Part shown: piece after piece, positions 25,371 through 33,093 of the stretch
How positions within the stretch are numbered: the first letter of the stretch is position 1
How the letters are laid out: each line of letters opens with the position of its first letter
NCBI GenBank assembly: GCA_003166955.1
Contig: PMUI01000121.1
Location: 19,427-83,426, forward strand
From: Acidobacterium sp.
Lineage (GTDB): Bacteria > Acidobacteriota > Terriglobia > Terriglobales > Acidobacteriaceae
Direction: 5' to 3'
DNA: 64,000 nucleotides
The notes under the pieces: generated by a model
What the model was told of the DNA's origin: nothing
Seen by the model: only the letters and a program-made list of their open reading frames with translations
Database searches by the model: none
Position numbers and translations under genes: made by a program

Positions 25371-25490
25371 ATGATATGGCCTTGGAATCAGTTCAACTGG
25401 GGAGTCTTTTGGGCGTTGATTGCGGCTTTCGTGATTGCTGATCTTTGCAAGAGTGCTATTCAGATAGTTATGGGAAAACTCAACGAATAG
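25371..25490 (+). CDS. 39-residue membrane protein
   Basis: A short frame with AAAAAGGC 5 nt before its ATG. The peptide begins MIWPWNQFNWGVFWALIAAF and continues VIADLCKSAIQIVMGKLNE, one tryptophan-rich transmembrane helix with a cytoplasmic amphipathic end. Base composition is lower in GC than the neighbours. It follows the tRNA by 90 nt and precedes the minus-strand zinc-ribbon gene, both in an AT-richer pocket that may be acquired DNA. No function is assigned. Confidence 0.5.
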   Translation: MIWPWNQFNWGVFWALIAAFVIADLCKSAIQIVMGKLNE

Positions 25491-25532
25491 CGAAGCTTTT
25501 TGCTGTCTCGGGTGTGATCGCAAGGGGGTGAT

Positions 25533-25937
25533 TTATCCCCAAGCTGACCCCGGGGGCGGCTCGCTGCGATGAATTTCCATGACGCTTCGGTCCTTTCTGT
25601 CCGAATAGGGGTTGTGGCAAACGGGGCAATTCCAGTGGGTCGAATCTTCGCGGGCAGCCACAAAGAGCAGATGAATAGGGAAATTCTTCAGTTCCCAACA
25701 AGCCGGGCAGAATGGCGTCTTGTCGCCCTCCTGGTAATAGAACGGTTCGTTGAACGTCATCTTTTCCCGGAGCTGGAGCGTCTTTTTGAGGTCTTCGTTC
25801 TCAGCGTGGAGCTTTCGATTCTCCTCGACGAGATCCATGATTCCGGCGTTAAGGTCGAGGACGCGGCCGTAGAGTTCAATATTCTTAATCTCATGAACGG
25901 CGTTCGCTACTTCTTTTGCGTTGTCGAGTATCCCCAT
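25533..25937 (-). CDS. coiled-coil plus zinc-ribbon hypothetical protein
   Basis: A 134-residue protein with a helical N-terminal half (AKEVANAVHEIKNIELYGRVLDL, then LVEENRKLHAENEDLKKTLQL, a clear coiled coil) and a C-terminal treble/ribbon-like module with two Cys-x2-Cys knuckles (FCPACWE and NCPVCHN) about 30 residues apart. Similar architectures occur next to integrated elements and may bind nucleic acid or partner proteins. GC content is low for this genome and it sits directly beyond a tRNA gene, which is compatible with horizontal acquisition, although no attachment repeats or integrase are seen. ATG 25937 is the start. Confidence 0.7.
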   Translation of the reverse strand: MGILDNAKEVANAVHEIKNIELYGRVLDLNAGIMDLVEENRKLHAENEDLKKTLQLREKMTFNEPFYYQEGDKTPFCPACWELKNFPIHLLFVAAREDSTHWNCPVCHNPYSDRKDRSVMEIHRSEPPPGSAWG

Positions 25938-26067
25938 GCTGACGATTGTCGCACTTGGAAGAGATTTCGCCTGCGGACGCCCGCAAAGCGGCTCAACTTG
26001 TCTTTGCGCTTCCGTTCACGATAAAAAGGCAGTCACTGCTCCCCGCGTCTCTCTCGAAAGGACTCTC

Positions 26068-28050
26068 ATGACTCTGGCCCTTCGCTCTGGTGCTGGTGCA
26101 CTTGCCCTCGCGTTCGTCTGCACGATCTCCTCCTCCGCGCAGACCCCGCAGTACCCCAACTACCCCAGCGAAACCCCGGCCCAGTTCACCCAACCCACCG
26201 CCATCCTCGACTACGAGCGCCGCGACGTCATGATCCCCATGCGCGACGGCGTCAAGCTCCACACCGTCATCCTGCTACCGAAGTCCCTCGTCGAAGCCCA
26301 TGGCGCGAAGCACGCCGGCATCCTCATCACCCGCACTCCCTACGACGCCACCAGCCTCACCAGCCACGAGGCCAGCACCCACCTCGGCCCCATCCTCGAA
26401 GGCTACGACAACGCCGAAGAGGTCATCGTCGAGGACGGCTACATCCGCGTCATCCAGGACATCCGCGGCAAGTATGGCTCCGAAGGCGACTACGTCATGA
26501 ACCGCCCCGTCCACGGCCCGCAAAATCCCACGCCCGTCGACGAGGCCACCGACACGTACGACACCATCGACTGGCTCATCAAAAACGTCCCTGAGAACAA
26601 CGGCAAGGTCGGCATCCTCGGCATCTCCTACAACGGATTTCTCCCGCTCATGGCGCTCTACCACCCGCACCCGGCGCTCAAAGTCTCCATCCCCATGAAC
26701 CCCATGGTCGATGGCTGGATGGGCGATGACTGGTTCCACAACGGCGCCTTCCGCGAGCAGAACATGCCCTACGTCCTCCAGCAGGAAGCCACGCGCGGCA
26801 ACACCGTCAAGTGGCCCACCCAGTATTTCGATGACTACGAGACCTACATCAAGCCCGTCTCCGCCGGCGAACTCGGCAAAGAGCAAGGCCTCGAGCAGGT
26901 CGGCTTCTGGAAGAAGATCCTCGACCACCCAAGCTATGACGCCTTCTGGAGCGACCAGGCCGTCGACAAAGTCCTCGCCGATTACTACAAAACCGCGCCC
27001 ATGATCCCCACCATGCTCGTCGCCAGCCTCTGGGACGCGGAGGACATCTACGGCCCGACCGCTGTTTACAAGGCCATCAAGCCCCTCGACAAGAACGGCG
27101 ACATCCACATCGTGTATGGCCCCTGGGTCCATGGCGGAGAAATCGGCGACGGCAGCACCCTCGGCGCCCTCCACTTCAACAGCGACACTGGCCTTTACTT
27201 CCGCCAGCACATCCTGCGCCCCTTCCTCGCGAAGTATCTGATGGACACGTCGCCGCCCGGCGTCGACACCACGAACATCCCCACCGCCTGGGCCTTCCAA
27301 ACCGGCACCAACCACTGGGAGAAGCTCTCCGCCTGGCCCTCCGGCTGCCCCAGCGGATGCGCGCCCACACCTACTCCGCTCTATCTCACCGCTAGCTCAG
27401 GCCTCAGCTTCTCAGCGCCAGCTTCGGGCTCCGACTTCGACGCGTACATCTCCGACCCCGCCAAACCCGTCCCGTATCGTCGCCGCCCCGCGCAGCCCAT
27501 GGGCTACGACTATCCGCTCACCTGGCCCGAGTGGCTCGCGGACGATCAGCGTGAGCAGTCCGGCCGCCCCGATGTCCTCAGTTACACGTCCGAAGTCCTG
27601 AAAGAGCCGGTCCAGATCAGCGGCCAGCCCGTCGCGCACCTCATCGCCTCAACCAGCGGCACCGACTCCGACTGGGTCGTCAAGCTCATCGACGTCTATC
27701 CCGACGAGGTCGCCGAGCAGGCGAACATGGGCGGCTACCAGCTCATGATCTCCGCCGACATTTTCCGCGGCCGCTATCGCGAGAGCTTCGCCGTGCCGCA
27801 CGCCATCTCGTCCAACACGCCGCTCGAATACAAATTCAACCTGCCCCCGGCGAACCACGTCTTCCTCCCCGGCCACCGCATCATGGTCCAGGTGCAGTCC
27901 AGCTGGTTCCCGCTCTACGACCGCAACCCCCAGACCTTCGTCCCGAATATCTTCTGGGCCAAACCCGCCGACTACCAGAAGGCCGAGCAAAGAATCTGGC
28001 ACGCCCCCGGACATGAGAGCTTTGTGGAGTTGCCACTCGTGAAGCAGTAG
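26068..28050 (+). CDS. exported CocE/NonD-family serine hydrolase
   Basis: A 660-residue secreted alpha/beta hydrolase of the X-Pro dipeptidyl-peptidase/cocaine-esterase class. The signal peptide is MTLALRSGAGALALAFVCTI with cleavage after about SSSAQ. The hydrolase core contains VMIPMRDGVKLHTVILLPK, ITRTPYDAT and the nucleophile elbow VGILGISYNGF (Ser in GxSYxG); YGPWVHGG probably holds the histidine. The C-terminal jelly-roll domain starts near DVLSYTSEVLKEPVQISG and ends with HRIMVQVQSSWFPLYDRNP. It may act as an acylase, esterase or proline-specific peptidase. AAGGA lies 6 nt before ATG 26068; the frame upstream overlaps the zinc-ribbon gene and is not used. Confidence 0.9.
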   Translation: MTLALRSGAGALALAFVCTISSSAQTPQYPNYPSETPAQFTQPTAILDYERRDVMIPMRDGVKLHTVILLPKSLVEAHGAKHAGILITRTPYDATSLTSHEASTHLGPILEGYDNAEEVIVEDGYIRVIQDIRGKYGSEGDYVMNRPVHGPQNPTPVDEATDTYDTIDWLIKNVPENNGKVGILGISYNGFLPLMALYHPHPALKVSIPMNPMVDGWMGDDWFHNGAFREQNMPYVLQQEATRGNTVKWPTQYFDDYETYIKPVSAGELGKEQGLEQVGFWKKILDHPSYDAFWSDQAVDKVLADYYKTAPMIPTMLVASLWDAEDIYGPTAVYKAIKPLDKNGDIHIVYGPWVHGGEIGDGSTLGALHFNSDTGLYFRQHILRPFLAKYLMDTSPPGVDTTNIPTAWAFQTGTNHWEKLSAWPSGCPSGCAPTPTPLYLTASSGLSFSAPASGSDFDAYISDPAKPVPYRRRPAQPMGYDYPLTWPEWLADDQREQSGRPDVLSYTSEVLKEPVQISGQPVAHLIASTSGTDSDWVVKLIDVYPDEVAEQANMGGYQLMISADIFRGRYRESFAVPHAISSNTPLEYKFNLPPANHVFLPGHRIMVQVQSSWFPLYDRNPQTFVPNIFWAKPADYQKAEQRIWHAPGHESFVELPLVKQ

Positions 28051-28063
28051 GGAAGGGCACAAC

Positions 28064-28115
28064 CCGCAAAGCTGTCATCCTGAAGGCCTCAAGGCATGGC
28101 CTTCACAGCTTGCGG
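28064..28115. repeat. long imperfect hairpin after the CocE gene
   Basis: CCGCAAAGCTGT (28064-28075) pairs with ACAGCTTGCGG (28105-28115) with one bulged A, and an inner GAAGGCC (28082-28088) pairs with GGCCTTC (28098-28104). No T-tract follows on either strand. It begins 13 nt after the stop, and is probably a REP-like element or RNA 3'-end hairpin. Confidence 0.55.
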
Positions 28116-28234
28116 AAAAACTCGCCTTCGGCGGAGATCTTACCCATCCCGACGGCTCAGAATCATTGTTAACTAACTCGCTAACAAATAGAGGTTAGGA
28201 AGGGAAGTTGCCGAGCAGAATAAACAACTTAACA

Positions 28235-28263
28235 GGGGGGGGGTTGACCCCTGATGGGGGTCA
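28235..28263. other. nine-G run followed by a GC hairpin
   Basis: A homopolymer of nine G (28235-28243) is followed by TGACCCC (28245-28251) and GGGGTCA (28257-28263), a 7-bp stem with a 5-nt loop. On the minus strand this hairpin lies just after the DMT-transporter stop and is followed by nine C, so it could act as a 3' hairpin but not as a canonical terminator. The rest of 28116-28234 shows nothing recognisable. Confidence 0.5.
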
Positions 28264-28265
28264 GA

Positions 28266-28658
28266 TCAAAAGGCCAGCAGAGCCACGCCGACACAAACGA
28301 AAATCGCCGCAGTCCACCGCCGCCGATCCACATTCTCCCGCAGGAAGAACTTCGCCGCCAAAGCATTCGTCACGAAGGTGAGTGAAGTGGCCGCCGGCCC
28401 AATCAGGCTAAGGTCGCGATGGCTGAACGCAAACAGCAAGGAGAAAAAGCTCAGCGCCAGACAAACCACGCCCAGCCCAAATCGCCCGTTCGTGATCACC
28501 GCCGCTGCCGCGCCCGGAATCCCGCTGCGACGCCGGATCACATCCAGATCGCCAACCTGCCGCATCGCCGACGCCGTCAGAATATCGCCCGCCGTCGCCG
28601 TTACCACGATGCTCATGATCATCGCCGCCGTCGCCAGAACCGCATGAGGATTCGTCAC
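28266..28658 (-). CDS. half-size DMT/EamA-type membrane transporter, subunit 2
   Basis: A 130-residue protein with about four transmembrane helices (ATAAMIMSIVVTATAGDI, FGLGVVCLALSFFSLLFAF, LSLIGPAATSLTFVTNALAA and WTAAIFVCVGVALLAF), which corresponds to one half of a ten-helix EamA transporter or to an SMR-like protein. The helix-end signature FFLRENVDRRRW resembles the KFWLKEHVSPLRW of its upstream neighbour, so the two probably form a hetero-oligomer. Its start overlaps the neighbour's stop by 4 nt (ATGA). The substrate is unknown; the nearby hpnJ gene makes a lipid-related cargo conceivable. Confidence 0.8.
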   Translation of the reverse strand: MTNPHAVLATAAMIMSIVVTATAGDILTASAMRQVGDLDVIRRRSGIPGAAAAVITNGRFGLGVVCLALSFFSLLFAFSHRDLSLIGPAATSLTFVTNALAAKFFLRENVDRRRWTAAIFVCVGVALLAF

Positions 28659-29110
28659 CGCCGAACCTCCTCAGCGTCCTCAATCTCCGCGCGCAACTCC
28701 GCCGTCGGTCCGGCGCTGTGATCTGTATACGAAGGCCCCCGCGTCACAAACCCCACGCCGGCTGTGATGAACACGACCCCCAGCCAGCGCAGCGGCGACA
28801 CATGCTCCTTGAGCCAGAACTTCGCCAGCAGCGTCATGATCACGTAGCCCAGCGAACTCGCCGGCAACACATAGGTCAGATCGGCCCACGACAGCGCCGT
28901 CAGATACGACGCGAAGAACCCAATCAGCAAAACGATCCCCGCAGCGACCCAGGGCGAGAAGATGGCGTGGATCAGCGCCCCCGGATGCGCGAGCGACACC
29001 GGGCCCATCGACTTCATCCCGCGCGAAAGAAACGTGTCGCCCAGCGATGCAGTCAGGGTGATGACGGCCAACACCAGATATCGGCGGAATGTCATCGTCG
29101 ATCGGGTCAC
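28655..29110 (-). CDS. half-size DMT/EamA-type membrane transporter, subunit 1
   Basis: A 151-residue four-helix membrane protein: YLVLAVITLTASLGDTFLSRGM, VAAGIVLLIGFFASYLTALSW, YVLPASSLGYVIMTLLAKFWLKEHVSPLRWLGVVFITAGVGF, then a polar tail TDHSAGPTAELRAEIEDAEEVRR. It is homologous in layout to the next gene downstream, with which it is translationally coupled. Small paired DMT proteins such as EbrAB work as antiparallel heterodimers, and this pair could do the same. It lies 67 nt after hpnJ behind a hairpin, so it may be partly uncoupled from hpnJ transcription. Confidence 0.8.
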   Translation of the reverse strand: MTRSTMTFRRYLVLAVITLTASLGDTFLSRGMKSMGPVSLAHPGALIHAIFSPWVAAGIVLLIGFFASYLTALSWADLTYVLPASSLGYVIMTLLAKFWLKEHVSPLRWLGVVFITAGVGFVTRGPSYTDHSAGPTAELRAEIEDAEEVRR

Positions 29111-29135
29111 GCGGCAGGCTCTCGGGAAGATGAAA

Positions 29136-29161
29136 GGCGGCCGAGCCCAAACCCGGCCGCC
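29136..29161 (-). terminator. hairpin between hpnJ and the DMT genes
   Basis: GGCGGCCG and CGGCCGCC (29136-29143 and 29154-29161) form a perfect 8-bp stem with a 10-nt loop. On the minus strand it is followed by TTTCATCTT, a weak U-tract, 16 nt after the hpnJ stop. It may terminate most hpnJ transcripts while allowing some readthrough. Confidence 0.55.
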
Positions 29162-29176
29162 GAGACCAACAAAAAC

Positions 29177-30646
29177 CTAAGCCTGAGCGCTCGCGGTCGC
29201 GTCGGCCTTCTGCGTCCGCGCGTCGCGCACCAGCTTGTTGCGCTGCGAACGCAGCTTCAGAAACGACTTCGACTCGTGATACAGCCGCTTCAGGTCGCCG
29301 TTCGCGATCGCCTTCCTCACCACGCGCCACGCCGCCTTCGGCCGGAAGAAATATTCGTCGTAGAACCGGTGCACCATCTCCAGCACGTAATCCGCCGGCA
29401 GCCCGGGGTACTCGATGTGCGCCAGCTGGTGTCCGCCTTCGTCGGTCATCTTGTTCTCGTTGGTGATGAAGCCGTTGGCGCGCGCGTATTCGTAAAACTC
29501 CGTGCCCGGGAACGCATGCGCCACCGAAACCTGAATCGTCTCAACGTCCAGCTGCTTCGCAAAGTTGATCGTGTTGCGGATCGACTCCTTCGTCTCGCCC
29601 GGCAGCCCCAGAATAAAGTCGCCGTGAATCGTCAAACCCAGCTTGTGGCAGTCACGCGCAAAGTCCCGCGCCCGCTCCACCGTGGCGCCCTTCTTGATGT
29701 TCTTCAGGATCTGCGGATCACCCGACTCAAACCCGACAATCAGCAGCCGGCATCCCGCCTCGCGCATCGCCTTCAGCGTCTCGTAGTCCGTCGTCACCCG
29801 CGATGTCGACGACCAGGTCAGCTTCAGCGGCTTCAGCTTCGCGCACAGCTCCACCGTCCGCGCCTTCTGAATGTTGAACGTGTCGTCGTCGAAGAAGAAC
29901 TCCTTCACGTTGGGCCACAGTTCCTTCGCGTGCGCCATCTCCGCCGCCACGTCATCGGTCGACCGCTTCCGCCACGCATGCCCGCTCGTCGTCTGCGGCC
30001 ACAGGCAGAAGGTGCACTGTGCCGGGCAGCCGCGCGTCGAGTACAGCGCGACGAATGGGTGCAGCAGGAACGGCACGTTGTACTTCGTCACATCCAGGTC
30101 GCGCTTGTAGACGTCCGTCACCCACGGCAGCGCGTCCAGGTTCTCAATCTGCGGCCGATCAGGATTGTGCACCACCTGCCCGTGCTTCCGATAGCTGATG
30201 GCGAGAATCTCGTCCAGCGGCTTGCCGTTGGCATACTCGACCACCGAGTAGTCGAACTCGCGCCGGCACACAAAATCAATCGCCTTGCACTCATTCAGAG
30301 CCTTGTCCGGATCGGTCGTGACCGGTGGCCCCACAAAACAAATCTTGATATTCGGATACGTATCCTTAATCTTCTCCGCCCACCGCTGATCCCCACTCCA
30401 CGCAATCGTGCTCGTGAACAGCACCAGGAACTCGTAGTCCTTCAGGATCTCGATCACCTGAGGCCACTTGATGTGGTGCGGATTGGCGTCGAGCAGGCGC
30501 GCGCCCTCCAGCATCCCTGCCGGGTAAGCCAGCCAAACCGGGTACCAATAGGACTCGATCTCGCGCGTAGCGGGCCAGCGCGAGCTCGCGCCGCCGTCAA
30601 AATTCTCAAACGAAGGAGGGTTCAGAAATAACGTCTTTAGAGGCAT
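29177..30646 (-). CDS. hpnJ: hopanoid-biosynthesis-associated B12-binding radical SAM protein HpnJ
   Basis: A 489-residue radical SAM enzyme with an N-terminal cobalamin-binding-like domain. KTLFLNPPSFENFDGGASSRWPATRE at the start is the HpnJ signature, and EFDYSVVEYANGKPL precedes the Fe-S motif CPAQCTFC (CxxxCxxC). HpnJ acts on C35 hopanoids, forming the cyclitol (ring-contracted or ether) head group of composite bacteriohopanepolyols, in the cytoplasmic membrane. Start ATG 30646 follows GAGGAG at a good distance. No other hpn gene lies within the window, so the remainder of the pathway is elsewhere. It heads a small minus-strand group with two half-size transporters. Confidence 0.9.
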   Translation of the reverse strand: MPLKTLFLNPPSFENFDGGASSRWPATREIESYWYPVWLAYPAGMLEGARLLDANPHHIKWPQVIEILKDYEFLVLFTSTIAWSGDQRWAEKIKDTYPNIKICFVGPPVTTDPDKALNECKAIDFVCRREFDYSVVEYANGKPLDEILAISYRKHGQVVHNPDRPQIENLDALPWVTDVYKRDLDVTKYNVPFLLHPFVALYSTRGCPAQCTFCLWPQTTSGHAWRKRSTDDVAAEMAHAKELWPNVKEFFFDDDTFNIQKARTVELCAKLKPLKLTWSSTSRVTTDYETLKAMREAGCRLLIVGFESGDPQILKNIKKGATVERARDFARDCHKLGLTIHGDFILGLPGETKESIRNTINFAKQLDVETIQVSVAHAFPGTEFYEYARANGFITNENKMTDEGGHQLAHIEYPGLPADYVLEMVHRFYDEYFFRPKAAWRVVRKAIANGDLKRLYHESKSFLKLRSQRNKLVRDARTQKADATASAQA

Positions 30647-30744
30647 AGGCACTCCTCTCAGTTTACCATCCAGCAACCGCATTCAGGTTGCCGGGCCCGC
30701 ACTTTGATCCCATTGTAAAATCAGCGAGTTAGCGGCCTGCAAAG

Positions 30745-32079
30745 CTATTTGAGCGACGACCGCACCCACGCATCGAGCTGGCCCGTGGCCCGCAGCAGAT
30801 TCAGCTCCGCCTTGATAAAAGAAAAGTCAGCATCGATTACATCCTCGTAGCGCTCGCGTTCCTCGATATGCGCTCTCTGCGCCTGCGTCGGCGAGATCGA
30901 TGGTGCGTTGGGGATGCCGCTCCCACTGGTCAGTTCAGTCTCGATGGTTTTCAGCTGCTCCTGCGCCAGCTCACCATTCACCTGAGCGACGCGGTGTTGC
31001 GCGACCAGTTCGCGGAGCGAGCCGCGCAGGGTCAATGTCTGCTCGCTGAGTATGTTAAGAGCCGCGTCGGCGTCCGCCTGGGCATGGGCCGCATCGGCTG
31101 TGGATTCACGAGCCTTCGCCCGGCGCGTGGCGTCGAAAAACGGAAACGTCAGCTGCACTCCCAGCTCCACGTTGTTGTACTGGAAGTGAGGGAAGTACTC
31201 GGTATAGCCGGGTGTCTTCTCAAACAACGAGTATTGGCCTCCGAATACCGCCATGGGACGGTAGTTCTGCTTGGCGTCGCCCAGTGCCGCGTACCACTTC
31301 GACTTCGCATTGGCGTAGGCTGCGGAGACACCCGGGTTGTCCTGAGCTGTTTGCCCACCGCTCTCGATCGAGTTTGCGGACGGTGGGGCGGGAATGCTGC
31401 TGCAGACTGTTGTGAGCCCGACTGAGGGAAGGCCGGTGAGCTGCGCAAGCCTTTCTCGCATCACGTCAGCGTCGTTTTCGAGGTGAGTGCGCTTTTCATC
31501 CACCTGCGCGGCGGCCAGCTCTGCCTGCAGTTCGGCGATATGCGGGTCAACCCCAGCCTGCACGCGGTCATGCTCGATCTGCACCAGCGATTCGGCGTAC
31601 CCCTTCTCCTCTTCCAGGGCGGCAATCTCTTTCAGATCGTGATCCAGTTCCACGTACGCAAGCGCCACATCGAACGCAACCTGCTGCTGCACATCCTTCA
31701 GATTCAGGTTGGCGCTGTTGATGCCTTGACGCGCCGCGCGAATGTAGTCCCGTTGCGACCACGACAGTACCAACGACTGCGCATTCGCGTTGAAAAACGA
31801 CGGATAGCCCAGCGGAAAACCATAGGCATATCCGGGGCTCAGACCAACGACGAAGTTGGGGATATACGCATCCTTGGTTTCCTGCCATGCGGCGGTCGCC
31901 CGTTGAACGTTGGCTGCGGCTCCGCGCACCGACGGACTGTTTTTCTCGGCGAGGTCAACGGCGCTCGAAAGGGAAATCTGAGCTCCGGCCGCCACAGGCA
32001 TGAGAAGAAACAGAACGGCTGCAACTTCTTTGAGATTCAGGTTGCGCGTTCGGTGGAGGATCCGCTTCGACTCGAGCAT
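30745..32079 (-). CDS. TolC-family outer-membrane efflux protein
   Basis: A 444-residue exported protein; the signal peptide runs through LKEVAAVLFLLMPVAAGAQ. It has the two internally repeated TolC halves: first ISLSSAVDLAEKNSPSVRGAAANVQRA and the amphipathic strand region, second NPGVSAAYANAKSKWYAALGDAKQNYRPMAVFGGQYSLF, each followed by long helices (AAHAQADADAALNILSEQTLTLRGSLRELV). TolC proteins form the trimeric outer-membrane duct of tripartite pumps. It is last in the adaptor-TPR-TolC operon, 10 nt behind the TPR gene. ATG 32079 is selected because the longer upstream frame overlaps that gene. Confidence 0.88.
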   Translation of the reverse strand: MLESKRILHRTRNLNLKEVAAVLFLLMPVAAGAQISLSSAVDLAEKNSPSVRGAAANVQRATAAWQETKDAYIPNFVVGLSPGYAYGFPLGYPSFFNANAQSLVLSWSQRDYIRAARQGINSANLNLKDVQQQVAFDVALAYVELDHDLKEIAALEEEKGYAESLVQIEHDRVQAGVDPHIAELQAELAAAQVDEKRTHLENDADVMRERLAQLTGLPSVGLTTVCSSIPAPPSANSIESGGQTAQDNPGVSAAYANAKSKWYAALGDAKQNYRPMAVFGGQYSLFEKTPGYTEYFPHFQYNNVELGVQLTFPFFDATRRAKARESTADAAHAQADADAALNILSEQTLTLRGSLRELVAQHRVAQVNGELAQEQLKTIETELTSGSGIPNAPSISPTQAQRAHIEERERYEDVIDADFSFIKAELNLLRATGQLDAWVRSSLK

Positions 32080-32089
32080 CGCTCTGAGT

Positions 32090-33073
32090 TTACCGGCCAG
32101 CGGCCCTGGCCGCGGCATTTCCTGAAGGAATCCGATAGCCGGACGCCAGCGCGTGCGCCGCCGCAATCTGTTGCTGCGCGCCCGCGGCGTCCCCCTGCTT
32201 CCGCAACAACTCCGCAAGCTGTGCGCGCACCACGAACGTCGGCGCCAGCTCCGACTGCATATTCGAATTCAGATATTGCTGCAGCCACTGGATTGCCGTC
32301 TGCGGTTCGCGCCCCGCCAGGGTCAGATTGCTCGCCCCATCCACCAGCGCGATCCCGTGATGCGGATCAAGCGCCGCCCCCGCCTGCGCCGCCGCAACCA
32401 TCTCGTCCACCCGCCCGCGCCGCCGATAAAACGCCGCCAGATCCATCCACGCGTTGGCCGGATACGACGACTTGGCCGTAGCATCCTTCGCCCTCGCTTC
32501 GGCTGTCGCATAGTCCCTCTTCGACTCGGCAATGCGCACCTCGAGCGTCAGCGCCGCCGCCGCATTCACAGCGGCGAGTTGCTGCGCGACGGCCTCTGCC
32601 TTCGCCACGCCCCCGCCCACCACCAGCGGAGCCATCACGTCGAACTCGCCCAGATCGGACAGCGCCTCTGCGTTGCGCGGATCGAGCTCGACCGCCTGCT
32701 CGAACTCGGCATGCACCCTGCGCGCCAGCGGATAACCCGCCACCAGCGATGCATGCTCGGCCTTCTGCCCGTAAGCGCGCCCCAGCCACAAGTGAAAATT
32801 GCTGTCGCCCTGCGCCAACTCGACCGCTGCCTCGCAGTCGCTCACCGCCTGGTCCCACTTCTCCTCCTGGTAGTAAACCCGGCAGCGCAGGTTGCGCGCT
32901 TCGGCATCGTTGGGATTGTGCGCCAGGGTTTCGTTCAGCAGCTGCAGAGCGCTGTCCGCGCGCCCATGGTCCATATCCTGGCGCGCCTGGTTCACCGCCG
33001 GGTTTGCCGCTCCCGCCGCCATAGACCCCAAGCCTGCGCAAAGAACAAAAAGGACCGGGCGCGCCGCCAGCAT
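32090..33073 (-). CDS. exported TPR protein of the efflux operon
   Basis: A 327-residue protein with signal peptide (MLAARPVLFVLCAGLGSMAAGAA) and several TPR-like helix pairs: QARQDMDHGRADSALQLLNETLAHNPNDAEARNLRCRVYYQEEKWDQAVSDCEAAVEL, then EFEQAVELDPRNAEALSDLGEF, and near the end ESKRDYATAEARAKDA and RAQLAELLRKQGDAAGAQQQIAAAHAL. TPRs mediate protein assembly, so it may organise the adaptor and the TolC duct in the periplasm. ATG 33073 has GGAG 4-5 nt upstream; a TTG 12 nt further up is an alternative. It starts about 20 nt after the adaptor gene. No catalytic motif is visible. Confidence 0.78.
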   Translation of the reverse strand: MLAARPVLFVLCAGLGSMAAGAANPAVNQARQDMDHGRADSALQLLNETLAHNPNDAEARNLRCRVYYQEEKWDQAVSDCEAAVELAQGDSNFHLWLGRAYGQKAEHASLVAGYPLARRVHAEFEQAVELDPRNAEALSDLGEFDVMAPLVVGGGVAKAEAVAQQLAAVNAAAALTLEVRIAESKRDYATAEARAKDATAKSSYPANAWMDLAAFYRRRGRVDEMVAAAQAGAALDPHHGIALVDGASNLTLAGREPQTAIQWLQQYLNSNMQSELAPTFVVRAQLAELLRKQGDAAGAQQQIAAAHALASGYRIPSGNAAARAAGR

Positions 33074-33093
33074 TCGTCTCCGCAAGTTCCCCC

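Noticed and set aside
25302..25523. A 73-codon minus-strand frame after the tRNA
   Set aside because: No ribosome-binding site or membrane topology; the plus-strand 39-aa frame has an AAGG site and a sensible helix.
28235..28243. Nine-G homopolymer as a phase-variation tract
   Set aside because: It lies in intergenic DNA, not within or just before a coding start; it follows the 3' end of the minus-strand DMT gene. Kept only as a described feature.
28718..30631. A 637-codon plus-strand open frame opposite hpnJ and the DMT genes
   Set aside because: Arg/His/Pro-rich antisense shadow with no recognisable domain, while the minus strand holds clear HpnJ motifs.
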